Positions 1 through 13,500 of a DNA stretch of 64,000 nucleotides are shown piece after piece. The number at the start of each line of letters is the position of its first letter. Positions within the stretch are counted from its first letter, which is position 1. The stretch lies in the NCBI RefSeq assembly GCF_008042035.1, contig NZ_RDBL01000014.1, forward strand, positions 225,172 to 289,171, read 5' to 3'. The notes below the pieces were generated by a model that searched no databases, was not told the origin of the DNA, and worked only from the letters and a program-made list of their open reading frames with translations. This DNA comes from Streptomyces sp. col6 (GTDB taxonomy: Bacteria; Actinomycetota; Actinomycetes; Streptomycetales; Streptomycetaceae). The translations under genes and the position numbers were made by a program.

Positions 1-1502
1 CGCCCCTCGGCGTACGCACGCAGCCGCGCGGCCTGTTCCCGCAGCGCCTCCGGTTCGTGCGCGGACAGCAGCCACGGCACCACCGGGCCCTCCGGCGCGG
101 TGTCCACCGGCGCCTCGGCGGCGGGCGCCTCCAGGATGATGTGCGCGTTCGTCCCGCTGATCCCGAACGACGACACGGCGGCCCGGCGCGGCCGGTCGTC
201 CGGCTCCCAGTCACGGGACTCGGTCAGCAGCCGGACGGCCCCGGCCTCCCAGTCGACGTGCGGGGACGGCTCGTCCACATGCAGGGTGCGGGGCAGTACC
301 CCGTGGCGCATGGCCTGCACCATCTTGATGATGCCGCCCACGCCGGCGGCGGCCTGGGTGTGCCCGATGTTCGACTTCAGCGAACCGAGCCACAAGGGCT
401 GTCCGTCCGGCCGGTCCTGCCCGTACGTGGCGAGGAGTGCCTGCGCCTCGATCGGGTCGCCCAGCCTCGTACCCGTGCCGTGCGCCTCGACCGCGTCCAC
501 CTCGCCGGTGGTCAGCCCGGCGTCCTCCAGGGCCTGCCGGATCACCCGCTGCTGCGACGGGCCGTTGGGCGCGGACAGCTGCCCGCTCGTACCGTCCTGG
601 TTGACGGCGGACCCCCGTACGACGGCGAGGACCCGGTGGCCGTTGCGGCGGGCGTCCGACAGCCGCTCCACCAGCAGCAGCCCGACACCCTCGCCCCAGC
701 CCGTACCGTCCGCCGCCGCCGCGAACGCCTTGCACCGGCCGTCCGGGGACAGCCCGCGCTGCCGGCTGAACTCGACGAAGAGACCCGGGGTCGCGATGAT
801 CGTCGCCCCGCCCGCCAGCGCGAGATCGCACTCGCCCCGGCGCAGCGACTGCACCGCCAGATGCAGGGCCACCAGCGACGACGAGCACGCCGTGTCGATC
901 GTCACCGCGGGGCCTTCGAGCCCGAAGGTGTACGACAGCCGCCCGGAGGCCACGGACCCGGCGCTGCCGGTGCCGATGTATCCCTCAAGACCGTCCGGGG
1001 CGCGACGGATGCGCCCGCCGTAATCCCCGTACATCACCCCGGCGAACACCCCGGTACGGGAGCCGCGCAGCGTGTCCGGATCGATGCCCGCCCGTTCGAA
1101 CGCCTCCCAGGCGGTCTCCAGGAGCAGCCGCTGCTGCGGATCGATGGCGACCGCCTCGCGCGGGCTGATCCCGAAGAACGCCGGGTCGAACCGGTCCGCC
1201 TCGTGCAGGAACCCGCCCTCACGCGCGTAGCTGCGGCCGGTCCGTTCCGGGTCGGGGTCGTAGAGCGCGGCCGTGTCCCATCCCCGGTTCTCCGGGAACG
1301 CGGAGATCGCGTCGGTGCCCGTGGCGACGACGTCCCACAGGTCCTCGGGGGAGCGAACCCCGCCGGGGTAGCGGCAGGACATGCCCACGATCGCGATCGG
1401 TTCGTGCCGCTCGGCCTCGGCCTCGGTCAGCCGCTGCCGGGTCTGGAGCAGGTCACTGGTCACGCGCTTGAGGTAGTCGCGGAGCCTGGCCTCGTTCGTC
1501 AT
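1..1502 (-). CDS. Modular type I PKS, N-terminal part (docking region + KS); continues past the left edge
   Basis: This is the first part of the next PKS protein after the 6.2-kaa synthase, with 28 nt between the two genes. The start ATG lies at the high-coordinate end, 10 nt after a GAGGAGAG ribosome site. The protein opens with a short charged helix (about residues 1-30: MTNEARLRDYLKRV...), the usual N-terminal docking segment that pairs with the C-terminal docking tail of the previous synthase. A complete KS follows: PIAIVGMSCRYPGG at about 40, the active-site Cys at residue 206 in DTACSSS, then EAHGTGT and SNIGH. By collinearity it is extension module 4. The window ends in the KS-AT linker, so the AT specificity and the reductive domains cannot be read. 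Confidence in the family is high; only the extent is unknown. Confidence 0.95.
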   Translation of the reverse strand, partial: MTNEARLRDYLKRVTSDLLQTRQRLTEAEAERHEPIAIVGMSCRYPGGVRSPEDLWDVVATGTDAISAFPENRGWDTAALYDPDPERTGRSYAREGGFLHEADRFDPAFFGISPREAVAIDPQQRLLLETAWEAFERAGIDPDTLRGSRTGVFAGVMYGDYGGRIRRAPDGLEGYIGTGSAGSVASGRLSYTFGLEGPAVTIDTACSSSLVALHLAVQSLRRGECDLALAGGATIIATPGLFVEFSRQRGLSPDGRCKAFAAAADGTGWGEGVGLLLVERLSDARRNGHRVLAVVRGSAVNQDGTSGQLSAPNGPSQQRVIRQALEDAGLTTGEVDAVEAHGTGTRLGDPIEAQALLATYGQDRPDGQPLWLGSLKSNIGHTQAAAGVGGIIKMVQAMRHGVLPRTLHVDEPSPHVDWEAGAVRLLTESRDWEPDDRPRRAAVSSFGISGTNAHIILEAPAAEAPVDTAPEGPVVPWLLSAHEPEALREQAARLRAYAEG

Positions 1503-1530
1503 GCGACGTCAACTCTCCTCGTCGTACGGG

Positions 1531-4500
1531 CTATTCGGAGCCGAGCTGTCCGTCGATGAGCTCGAAGAGCTCGTCGTCGGACGCCTGGTCCAGCAGGGGG
1601 GTGGCAGGGATGTCGGTGGTGGGTACGGAGATGTCTCCGGCCGCCGCGAGGCGGGCCTGCAGCGAGGCCAGCCGGGCGGCGATCCGCTCGCGGGCCTCCG
1701 CGTCGAGCGCGGCCCCGTCGAAGGCGGCCTCCAGCTCGTCGATACGAGCCAGGGCGGAGGCCGGGCCGCCGGGCAGCCGGTCGGTCAGCTCCGCGTGGAG
1801 ATGGGCGGCGAGCGCGGTCGCGGTCGGCCGGTCGAACAGCAGCGTGGTGGGCAGCCGGAGTCCGGTCTCGGCGCCGAGCCGGTTGCGCAGCTCGACGGCG
1901 GTCAGGGAGTCGAAGCCCAGGTCGAGCAGGCCCCGGTCGGCGGGAACGGGCCGGTTCGACGGGTGGCCCAGCGTCTCCGCCACCGCCGCCCGCACCAGGT
2001 CGAGCACCAGGCGCGGGCGCTCCTCCTCGGCCGCTTCCGCCAGCTTCCTGACCCAGGGGGCCTCGCCGTCGGCCCCGCCGCCCGTTCCGGACACCGGCAC
2101 CTGCCGCCGCTCCGGCAGACCCACCAGGGACCGCAGCAGCGGCGGCACCCGGTCCGGGTCGCCGAGCCGGCGCAGCGCCGAGGTGTCCAGCCGGGCCGGG
2201 ACCAGACCCGGAAGCCCCGAGGCCAGCGCCGCGTCGAACAGCTCAAGCCCCTCCTCCGCCGTGAGGGGCGCGACCCCGGTACGCGCGATCCTGGCGAGGT
2301 CCGCGGCGGTGAGCGCGTCACCGAGACCGCCGGACTGCTCCCAGAGCCCCCAGGCCAGCGAGGTGGCGGGCAGCCCGAGCGCGTGGCGGTGGTGGGCCAG
2401 CGCGTCCAGGTAGGTGTTCGCCGCCGCGTAGTTGGCCTGGCCGGCGTTGCCGATGATCCCGGCCACCGAGGAGAACAGCACGAAGGCGGCCTGTCCGATG
2501 CCCCGCTCAAGGGTCAGCTCGTGCAGCAGCAGGGCGGCGTCGGCCTTGGGCCGCAGGACGGTCGTGAACGCCTCGTCCGTCAGTGCCTCCAGCGTCGCAT
2601 CCGCCGTGACGCCCGCCGCGTGCACGACGGCGCTCAGCGGATGGCCGTCCGGCACGGAGTCGAGCAGGGCCGACACGGCCGCCCGGTCCGCGAGATCGCA
2701 GGCGGTGAGCGTGACGTCCGCACCCAGACCGGTCAGGTGAACGACCAGTTCCCGGGCGCCGGGGGCGTCCGGCCCGCGCCGTCCGGTCAGCAGCAGCCGC
2801 CGCACCCCGTGCCGGGTGACGAGCCGTTCGGCGACGAGCCGTCCCAGCGCCCCCGTCGCACCGGTCACGAGCACCGTGCCCGGCAGTTCCGTACGGCTCT
2901 CCGCCGGAAGCGGGATTCGGGCCAGTCGCGGGACGAGCACCGCCCCGTCGCGCAGGGCGAGTTGCGGCTCGCCGGTGCTCAGAGCGGCGTCCCGTACACC
3001 GGACGAGGCGTCCGACCCGTCCGTGTCGACCAGGACGAACCGTCCGGGGTGCTCGGTCCGGGCCGTACGCACCAGGCCCCACCACGTCGAGCGGTCGAGC
3101 CCGGACACCGGGTCGCCGTCCTCGACGGCCACCGCCCGCCGCGTCGTCACGACGAGCCTGGCCCCGCCGAAGCGGTCGTCGGCCACCCAGTCGCGCAGCA
3201 CCCGAGCGAGGGCGGGCAGGGAACGCGGCTCCTCGTCCAGCAGGGCGTCGCCCCCGAACCGGCCCTCCGCCTCCGCGATCCGCAGCGCCTCGTCGTACCC
3301 GACCGCGACCGCCCGGCCGGCGGGGACGGCCCGCTCATTCCACTCCACCCGGTAGAGCCCGCCCCCGCCCCGGCGCGCCTGCGCGAACCGGGCCGGGTCG
3401 GCCTCCCGTACGACCAGCGCGTCCACGGACAGCACCGGCGTACCGGACTCGTCGGTGATCAGCAGCGCGGTGGTGTCGGGCCCGGCCGGCGACAGGCGCA
3501 CCCGCGCCGATCCGGTCCCGGGACCGTGTACCCGCACCCCGTTCCAGGAGAACGGCACCGGCAGCCCGCCCGACGGACCGGGACCGGCGAGCGCGAGTGG
3601 GTGCAGGGCCGCGTCGACGAGCGCGGGGGCCACGAGCCGGCCGCCGGCGTCTTCCACGTCGATCGCGACCTCGGCGTACCGGCTTCCGTCCGCCGGATCT
3701 CGCCAGGCGGCCCGCAGGCCCTGGAAGGCGGGGCCGTACGCATAGCCCAGTGCGGCCAGTTCCGCATAGGCATCGCCCACCTCGACGGGCTCGGCTCCCG
3801 CCGGCGGCCAGGCACCCGTCAGAGGCGCCGGGCCCACGGCGGACTCCGGTGCGAGGACCCCGGAGGCGTGTACCGTCCACGGCTCCCCTTCGGCCTCCGC
3901 CGCCCGCGAGTGGACCGTCACCGGCCGCCTGTCGTCCGTGCCCGGCGCGCCGACACTCACCTGCACCCGCACGGAGCCCGTGTCCGGCAGCAGGAGCGGG
4001 TCGCTCAGCGTCAGTTCGTCGAGTACGGGAGTGCCGGCCTCCCGGCCCGCGTACAGGGCGAGTTCGAGGAGCGCGGCCCCGGGCAGGACGACGGATCCGA
4101 GCACCGCGTGGTCGGCCAGCCACGGATGCGTGGCGGTCGACAGCAGCCCGGTGTGGACCGTACCGGCGTCACCGGCGAGGTCGACGGCGGCCCCGAGCAG
4201 CGGGTGGTCGGTCGCCCCGAGCCCCGCCTGCTCGACCCGGGCCGCTCCGGCCGGAGCCGCCGGGCGGTCCAGCCAGTACCGCTCGCGCTGGAAGGGATAC
4301 GTGGGCAGCTCGACGGGCCGGCAGCCGTCCCGTACTCCGTACACCGCCCCGCCGACCGTGCCACCGGCGGCATGCAGTGCGCCCAGCGCCTCCGGCAGCG
4401 AGCGCAGCTCGGAGCGGTCGCGGCGCAGCAACGGCAGCGACACGGCGTCCGGGTGCGTATCGGCGGCCATGGTCGCGAGCACCGCGTCGGGGCCCAGCTC

Positions 4501-7500
4501 CACGAACGCGCCGATGCCCAGCTCCTTGAGCGCGCCGACGCCGTCCGCGAAACGGACCGCCTCACGGGCCTGCCGGACCCAGTAGCCGGGCGACGCCAGC
4601 TCGTCCGGGTCCACGGGGGCCCCGGTGAGATCGGAGATCACCGGCAGGCCCGGCGGCCGGAAGGCGAGAGCGGACAGCACCTCCCGGAACTCCGCGAGCG
4701 CCGGTTCCATCAGCGGCGAGTGGAAGGCGTGGCTCACGGTGAGCCTGCGCGTCCGGGCGCCCGATTCCTGCGCACGGGCGGCCACTTCGTTCACCGCGCC
4801 GGCCTCGCCCGACACCACCGTGGCGCGCGGGCCGTTGAGCGCGGCAATGGCCGCCCGGTCTTCGAGACCGGTCAGCAGCCGTGTCACCGCGTCCTCGTCG
4901 AGCTCCACGGCGAGCATCGCGCCCCCGGCCGGCAGCCCCTGCATCAGCCGCCCCCGGGCCGCGACCAGCGTCGCCGCGTCGGCGAGCGACAGCACCCCGG
5001 CCACGTGTGCGGCGGCCACCGATCCGATGGAGTGCCCGAGCAGCGCGTCCGGCCGCACACCGAAGTGCTCCAGGAGCCGGAAGAGCGCCGTCTCCAGCGC
5101 GAACAGGGCCGGTTGGGTGTACCGGGTCTCGTCGAGCAGGGCCGCCTCCGGCGTGCCCTCGGCGGCGAACACGATCTCGCGCAGCGAGCGCCCGAGGTGC
5201 GGGTCCAGCGCGGCGCAGGCCGCGTCGAAGGCGGCGGCGAACGCGTCGTGCGCCGCGTACAGCTCACGGCCCGCCCCGGCGCGCTGGCTGCCCTGGCCGG
5301 TGAAGAGGAACGCGGTCCGGATCCGCTCGGGCGCCACGACCTGCGGGGTCTCGCCCGCCGCGACGGCGGCGAGGGCACGCAGCGCCTCGTCGCGGCCGGC
5401 CGCGACGAACGAGACGCGGTGCTCGAAGGCACCGGGGCCGGCGGCGAGGGCCGCCGACACGTCGGCGGGGTCCGGGTGGGGGCTGCGGTCGAGTACGCCG
5501 GCCAGTTGCGCGGCCCGCGCGCGGAGTGCGCCGGGCGTGTGACCGGAGACGAGCCACGGGACGGGGCGCGCGGCGGGGGTGGACGCGCGCTCACCGTCGG
5601 CGGGTGCCTCCGAGCGCACCTGGGCGTCGGGGTGGGGCGCGTCCGTGTCGGCCGGTGTCGCCTGGGCGTTGGTGCGGGGCGAGTCCGCGTCGGCCGGGGC
5701 CTCCGGGCTCACCTGGGCCGCGGCGTGCTGTGCGTCCGTGTCGGCCGGGGCCTCCAGGATCACGTGGGCGTTGGTCCCGCTGATCCCGAACGACGACACC
5801 GCGGCCCTCCGGGGCCGCTCCCGCTCCGGCCAGGGCGTCGTCTCGGTGAGCAGCGCGACACCACCCTGGGCCCAGTCGACATGCGGGGTGGGCCGGTCGA
5901 TGTGCAGGCTCCTGGGCAGGGACCCGTGCCGCATGGACAGCACGGTCTTGATCACGCCCGCGACACCGGCGGCGGCCTGCGTGTGCCCGATGTTCGACTT
6001 CACCGAACCCAGCAACAGGGGCTGTTCGTCCGGCCGGTCCTGCCCGTAGACCGCGAGGAGCGCCTGCGCCTCGATCGGATCGCCGAGCCTGGTCCCCGTC
6101 CCGTGCGCCTCGACGGCGTCCACATCCCGGGCGGCGAGGCCCGCCCGGTCCAGCGCCTCGCGGATGACCCGCTGCTGGGAGGGGCCGTTGGGTGCGGTGA
6201 GGCCGTTGCTCGCTCCGTCCTGGTTGACGGCGGAGCCGCGCAGCACGGCCAGCACCTCATGGCCATTGCGGCGGGCGTCCGACAGCCGCTCCACCAGCAG
6301 CAGCCCGACACCCTCGCCCCAGCCCGTGCCGTCGGCGGCCTCCGCGAACGGCTTGCACCGCCCGTCGGCGGAGAGCCCGCGCTGCCGGCTGAACTCCACG
6401 AAGGTCGCGGGCCCGGCCATCACCGTCACCCCGCCGGCGAGGGCGAGGTCGCACTCGCCCTGCCGCAGCGCCTGGGCCGCGAGATGCAGGGCGACCAAGG
6501 AGGAGGAGCAGGCCGTGTCCACGGTGACCGCGGGACCTTCGAGACCGAAGGTGTACGCGACCCGGCCGGAGGCGACACTGCCCGCGCTGCCGCTGACGAG
6601 ATACCCCTCGACCTCACCGGGCGCGTTGGGCGCCTGGTGGAGCCGGGCTCCGTAGTCGTTGTACATCACCCCGGCGAACACCCCGGTTCGGGACCCGCGC
6701 AGCCCGGCCGGGTCGATAGCGGCCCGCTCGAACGTCTCCCAGGCCGTCTCCAGGAGCAGCCGTTGCTGCGGGTCCGTGGTCAGGGCCTCGCGCGGGCTCA
6801 TCCCGAAGAACTCCGGGTCGAAGTCGGCGGCCGTGTGCAGGAACCCGCCCTCCCTGGCGTACGAGGTGCCGGGCCGGGAGGCGTCCGGATCGTAGAGCCC
6901 GTCCAGGTCCCAGCCCCGGTCCGTCGGGAAGCCGGAGACGGCGTCCGTCTCCTCGCTGACCAGCCGCCACAGCTCCTCGGGTGTGGTCACCCCGCCCGGG
7001 AACCGGCAGGCCATGGAGACGATCGCGATCGGATCGTCGGAGACGGCGGTGCGGGTGGAAACGGCGGCTACTACGGGCGCGGCCCCGTCCACGCCGAGTT
7101 CGTCCCGCAGCAGCGCGGCGAGCGCCTGCGGGGTCGGGTGGTCGAAGACCAGCGTCGTCGGCAGCCGCAGACCGGTGGCCGCCCCGAGCCGGTTGCGCAG
7201 GTCCACGGCGGCGAGCGAGTCGAAGCCGAGATCCGTGAAGGCGCGCCCCTCCGGTACCGCCCCCGCGTCCGTGTGGCCGAGCACGGTGGCCGTGGTGGCC
7301 CGCACCAGCTCCAGCAGCCTCCGCTCCACCTCCTCGGCCGACAGCCCGGCCAACTGCTCTGCGAACGTCGAACCGGATGCCACGGATGCGGAGTTGACCG
7401 CCCTGCGGGGACGCCTCGGCGCCAGCGAGCGCAGCGGAGCCGGGACCGACGTACCCCCGTCGCCCAGGGTGGCGGTGGCGAATCGGGAAGCGACGAGTAC

Positions 7501-10500
7501 GGCTCGGTCCGAGCCGAGCGCGTCGTCGAACAGCCGCAGCGCGCTCTCGGCCGGAAGCGGCGCGATGCCGGTGCGGGCGAGGCGGGCGAGGTCGGCCGCC
7601 CCCAGCCGGGATCCCATGCCGTCGCTCTGGCCCCAGAGTCCCCAGGCCAGCGAGGTGGCGGGCAGGCCGTGGGCGTGGCGGTGGTGGGCGAGGGCGTCCA
7701 GGTAGGCGTTGGCGGCGGCGTAGTTGGCCTGCCCGGCCGTGCCGGTGACCCCGGTGACCGAGGAGAAGAGGACGAACGCGGCGAGGTCGAGCCCGCGTTC
7801 GACGGTGAGCTCGTGGAGCAGCAGCGCGGCATCCGCCTTGGGGCGCAGGACCGTGTCCAGCCGGTCCGGCGTCAGGTCCTCCAGCACCCCGTCGTCGAGC
7901 ACCCCGGCGGCGTGCACGATCGCGCTCAGGGGGTGTGCTGCCGGGATGTCCGCGAGCAGGGCGGTGACGGCGTCCCGGTCGGCGGTGTCGCAGGCGACCA
8001 GGGCGACGTCCGCCCCGAGCTCCGTGAGGTGGGCCAGCAGCTCGGCCGCCCCCGGGGCCGCCGGGCCGCGCCGGCCGGTGAGCAGGAGGTGCCGGACGCC
8101 GTGGTGGGTGATGAGCCGCTCGGCGACGGTGGCGCCGAGGGCACCTGTGGCGCCCGTCAGCAGTACGGTGCCGTGTCCGTCGGGCCCGGCGACCGGCGTC
8201 CGGGCCGGGGCCACGTCCGGGACGCGGCGCAGCCTGGGGACCAGCACGCGGCCCTCACGCAGGGCGACTTGGGGCTCGTCCGTCGCCAGCACCTCGTCGA
8301 GAGCCTGCTCACTGGCCGCGCTGCAGTCCGTGTCGACGACGACGAAGACGCCGGGATGCTCCGACTGGGCCGTCCGCAACAGCCCCCACACCGTCGCCGC
8401 CGGCAGGTCGGTCACCTCCTCGCCGTCCCGTGTCGCGACGGCGCCCGAGGTGACGACGGCCAGCCGGGAGCCCGCCGTCTCCTCCCGCGTCAGCCACTCC
8501 TGGACGAGCGCCAGGGCGTGGTGCGCGGCTTCGGCCACGGACCGGCCGGGGGTGATCCGTACGATCTCGGCCCCGGGCAGTACGTCACCGGCCCGGCCCG
8601 CGCGGGCCATCGGCTCCGTCCACTCCACCTCGTACAGCGGATCGGTGTGCGAGGCGGCCACGGCGGGGGCGGGCAGCAGACGCACCGAGCCCACGGAGGC
8701 GACGGGCCCGCCGGCGGCATCGGTCAACGAGAGCGACACGGACTGCGCGTCGTCCGGCTCCAGACGCACCCGCAGCGCGTCGGCACCGGTGGCGTGGAGA
8801 CGGATGCCGGACCAGGAGAACGGCAGCTTCAGCTCATCGCCGCCGCCTTGGAGCGGCAGCAGATGCAGGGCGGCATCGAGCAACGCGGGGTGCAGCGCGA
8901 AGTCCCCCGCCTGGGCGCGCAGTTCGTCCGGCAACGCGACCTCGGCGAAGAGGGCGCCGCCGACCGCCCACGCGTCCCGCAGATTGCGGAAGGCGGGCCC
9001 GTAGCCGTAGCCCAGCGCCGCCAGCCGCTCGTAGACCTCGGCGGCATCCGTGCGCTCGGCACCGGCCGGAGGCCAGGCGGATCCGGGATCCGGCACCTCG
9101 GCGTCCGCCGGAGCGAGCCACCCGGAGGCATGCCGGATCCAGGGCTGCCCCTCGCCGGACCGGGCATGCACGCCGAACGACCGCCGGCCCGTGTCATCGG
9201 GAGCACCGACCGCCAACTGGAGCGCCACCGCCGAACCGTCGTCCGGCAGTGGCAGCGGCGCCTCCAGCGTCAGCTCGTCCACCACCGGGGCGTACGCCTC
9301 CTCGCCCGCACGCAGGGCCAGTTCGACGAAGAGTGCCGCCGGGACGAGTGCAGCCCCGCCCATCGCGTGGTCGGCGAGCCAGGGGAGCGAACGCGTGCCG
9401 ACCTCCCCCGTGAACAGCAGCCCTCCGTCCCCGGCCAGCTCGACGGCCGGAGCGAGCAACGCGTCGGTCGCGGGGGTGTCCAGCCAGTAGTGGGTGGGCC
9501 GGAAGGGATAGGTGGGGAGGTCGGTGTGCCCGGCTCCGCCCGTCGTGAGCGGGGTGCCCTGGGCGTACGTCGTGGCGAGAGCGGTCTCGAAGGTGTGGCG
9601 TTCGCTCTGGTTCTTGCGGAGGAGCGGGATGGCGTGGGGTGTGTGGGCGGTGAGGGAGGCGTCGGGGCCGAGTTCGAGGTAGGTGGTGATGTTCTTGCTG
9701 GTCAGGGTGGTGATGTGGTCGTGGTGGCGGACGGTGTCGCGTATCTGGTCGGTCCAGTGGTCGGGGCTGGTGGGGTCGCCTGTGGTGATCAGGGGGGTGC
9801 GCGGCTGGTGGTAGGTGACCGTCTGTGCCACGTCCCGGAACGCGTCGAGGATCGGGTCCATGTGGGGGGAGTGGAAGGCGTGGCTGACGGTGAGGGGATG
9901 GACGCGGTGACCCTGCTGCTTCAGCCTTCGCGTGGCGGCCTCCACGGCCTCCCGGTCTCCTGAAATCACCAGAGAGGTGGGGCTGTTCACGGCGGCGAGG
10001 GCCACGTGCGCGTTGAGGTAGGGCTGAATCTGTTCTTCGGTCGCTTCGATGGCGGTCATGGCTCCGCCGGTGGGTGCGGATTGCATGAGGCGTGCGCGGG
10101 TGGTGATGAGGAGTGCGGCGTCGGGGAGGGTGAGGATGCCGGCGATGTGGGCGGCGGTGAGTTCGCCGATGGAGTGGCCGGTGACGTAGTCGGGGGTGAT
10201 GCCGTGGTGGGCGAGGAGCCGGTGGAGTGCGGTCTCCAGGGCGAAGAGTGCGGGTTGTGTGTAGCGGGTCTCGTCGAGGAGCACCGCGTTCGCGGACCCC
10301 GGCGGGGCGAACATCACATCGCGCAGGGGCTGTTCGAGGTGAGAGTTCAGTGCGTCGAAGACCTCGTCCAGCGCGGCGGCGAACACCGGGTGGGTGGTGT
10401 ACAGCGTGTGCCCCATCTGGGGTCGCTGGCTGCCCTGCCCGCTGAACAGGAACGCGATACGCGGCGTGGGCGCGGCGGTCCCCCGTACGAGCGCCGGATG

Positions 10501-13500
10501 CTCCTCACCGGCGGCGAGCGCGTCCAACGCGTCGAGCGCCCGACCCTCGTCGCCCGCCAGCACCACCCCACGGTGCTCCAGGGCGGCCCGCCCCGTCACC
10601 AGCGTGCGGCCGATCGCCTCGCCCGGCGCCGGGCGCTCCCGTACGAAGGCGGCCAGGCGGGCAGCCTGGTCCCGTAGCGCGGCCGGGCTGTGCGCGGACA
10701 GCGGCCACAGCACGACCGGGCTCTCGTCGTCGGCACCGGGCTCCGCCGTCACCGGCTCCGGAGCCTGCTCCAGGATCACGTGGGCGTTCGTCCCGCTGAT
10801 GCCGAACGAGGACACCGCCGCGCGGCGCGGCCGGTCGTGGTCCGGCCAGTCGGTCTCGTCCGTCAGGAGGCTGACCGCGCCCGACTCCCAGTCCACATGC
10901 GGGGACGGCTCGTCCACGTGCAGGGTGCGGGGCAGTACGCCGTGGCGCATCGCCTCGACCATCTTGATGATGCCGCCCACCCCGGCGGCTGCCTGGGTGT
11001 GTCCGATGTTCGACTTCAACGAGCCCAGCAGCAGCGGTTGTTCGGCCTGCCGGTCCTGCCCGTAGGTGGCGAGGAGCGCCTGTGCCTCGATGGGGTCGCC
11101 GAGCCTGGTGCCGGTCCCATGGGCTTCGACGGCGTCGACCTCCGAGGCCCGCAGCCCCGCACCGGCCAGGGCCTGGCGGATGACGCGTTCCTGCGAGGGG
11201 CCGTTCGGCGCGGTGAGGCCGTTGCTGGCGCCGTCCTGGTTGACCGCCGAGCCCCGGACGACCGCGAGCACCTGGTGGCCGTTGCGGCGGGCGTCCGAAA
11301 GCCGCTCCACCAGGAGCAGACCCACCCCCTCCGACCAGCCCGTTCCGTCGGCCGACGCGGAGAACGACTTGCACCGCCCGTCGGGGGAGAGCCCGCGCTG
11401 GCGGCTGAACTCGACGAATGTGTCGGGACGCGCCATCACGGTCACCCCGCCGGCCAGGGCGAGATCGCACTCACCCTGCCGGAGGGCCTGGGCCGCCAGG
11501 TGCAGAGCGACCAGGGAGGACGAGCAGGCCGTGTCGACGGTCACCGCCGGGCCTTCCAGGCCGAAGGTGTAGGCGACCCGCCCCGAGATCACGCTCGATG
11601 TGTTGCCGGTGAGCAGATAGCCCTCCAGATCGCGCGGCGCCTTCGCGAGACGTGATCCGTAGTCGTTGTACATGACCCCGGCGAAGACACCCGTCCGGCT
11701 CCCGCGTACACCGTCCGGGTCGATTCCGGCGCGCTCGAACGTCTCCCAGGCCGTCTCCAGGAGAAGCCGCTGCTGCGGGTCGGCCGCAAGGGCCTCGCGG
11801 GGGCTCATCCCGAAGAACTCGGCGTCGAACTGCCCTGCCCCGTAAAGGAATCCGCCGTCACGGGCATACGAGGTGCCGAGGTGGTCCGGGTCCGGATCGT
11901 AGAGGCCCGCCAGGTCCCAGCCCCGGTCGGTGGGGAAGCCGCCGATGGCGTCCCGGCCCGACGCGACGAGGTCCCACAGGTCGTCGGGCGACGCCACGCC
12001 GCCCGGGTAGCGGCAGGCCATGCCGACGATGACGACCGGGTCGTCCTGGCCGACGGGCCGCGCGCCGGTGACGGGGGTGGGGGAGTGGGCGGTGCCGCCC
12101 GGCAGGAGGGTCAGCAGGTGGGCTGCCAGCGACCGGGGTGTGGGGTGGTCGAAGACGGCCGTCGTGGAGATCCGCAGTCCGGTGACGGTGGCCAGCCGGT
12201 TGCGCAGGTCGACACCGGCGAGGGAGTCGAAGCCCAGGTCCCGGAAGGCGCGCGAGTCGTCGAGCGCCGCCGGGCCGGTGTGGCCGAGCACGGTGGCCAC
12301 CGTCGCCCTCACCAGCTCCGTGACGGCGGACTGCCGTTCCTCCTCCGGGAGGGCGGCGGTGTGCTGGGCCCATGTTCCGGCCGCGGAGTTCCCGGCCGTC
12401 GCGGCCGAGGCACGGGGACGCGGAGCGCGTACCAGCCCGCGCAGCACGGAGGGCAGCGCGCCGTGTTCCGCCCGCGCCCGCAGCGCGGGTGTGTCGAAGC
12501 GTACGAGGACCGGCGCCGGGTCCTCGCCGGTGAGGGCCGCGTCGAGCAGGGCCAGCCCGTCGGCGACGGACAGCGGGCCGAGCCCGGAACGCGCCCAACG
12601 GGCCAGTTCGGTCTCACCCAGGGTTCCGCTCATCCCCTCCGGCTGGTCCCAGAGCCCCCAGGCGAGCGAGGTGGCGGGCAGGCCCTGGGCGTGGCGGTGG
12701 TGGGCGAGGGCGTCGAGGTAGGCATTGGCTGCGGCGTAGTTGGCCTGCCCGGCGTTGCCGGTGACCCCGACGACCGACGAGAACAGCACGAAGTCACTCA
12801 GCTCGCTGTCGGCCGTCAGCTCGTGCAGATGGGCGGCCGACTCGGCCTTCGTCCGGAGCACCGTTTCCAGCCGGTCCGGCGTCAGACCCTCGACCGTGAC
12901 GTCGTCGAGTGCACCGGCCAGGTGGAAGACGGCGCCCAGGGGGTGTTCGGCCGGGATCGCGTCCAGCGCCCCGGCCAGCTCCTCGCGCGAGGACGTGTCC
13001 ACGGCCGCGAATCGCACCTCGGCCCCGGACTGAGCCAGCTCGCGGGCCAACTCGGCCGTGCCTGGCGCCTGTTCGCCGCTGCGGCTCACCAGCAGCAGAC
13101 GCCGGGCTCCGTGCCGTTCCACGAGATGCCGGGCAACCAGCCGGCCCAGCCCACCGGTCCCTCCGGTGATCATGACGGTGCGCCGGCCGTAGTCGCGTGG
13201 CTCCGGGACGCCGGCGTCGCCGCCACGGATGACCCTGGGGGCGGACAGAACGCTACCGCGCAGGGCGAGTTGAGGCTCGTCGTGGGACGCACCGGTCAGC
13301 ACGTCCAGGTCCGGTGCGCCCGCGTCGACATCCGCGAGTACGAACCGCCCCGGGTGCTCCGACTGCGCCGACCGTACGAGTCCCCAGGCGGCGGCCGACC
13401 AGGGGTCGGGCACGGAGTCGCCGGCCGCCACGGCCTGTGCGCCACGCGTCAGGAGCAGCAGCCGGGCGTTGCCGAAGCGCTCCTCGTGCAGCCACTCCCG

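Noticed and set aside
1501..9963. Very long plus-strand open frame (2,820 codons) opposite the PKS gene
   Set aside because: Arg/Gly/Gln-rich low-complexity translation with no domain; it is the antisense frame of GC3-rich PKS codons.
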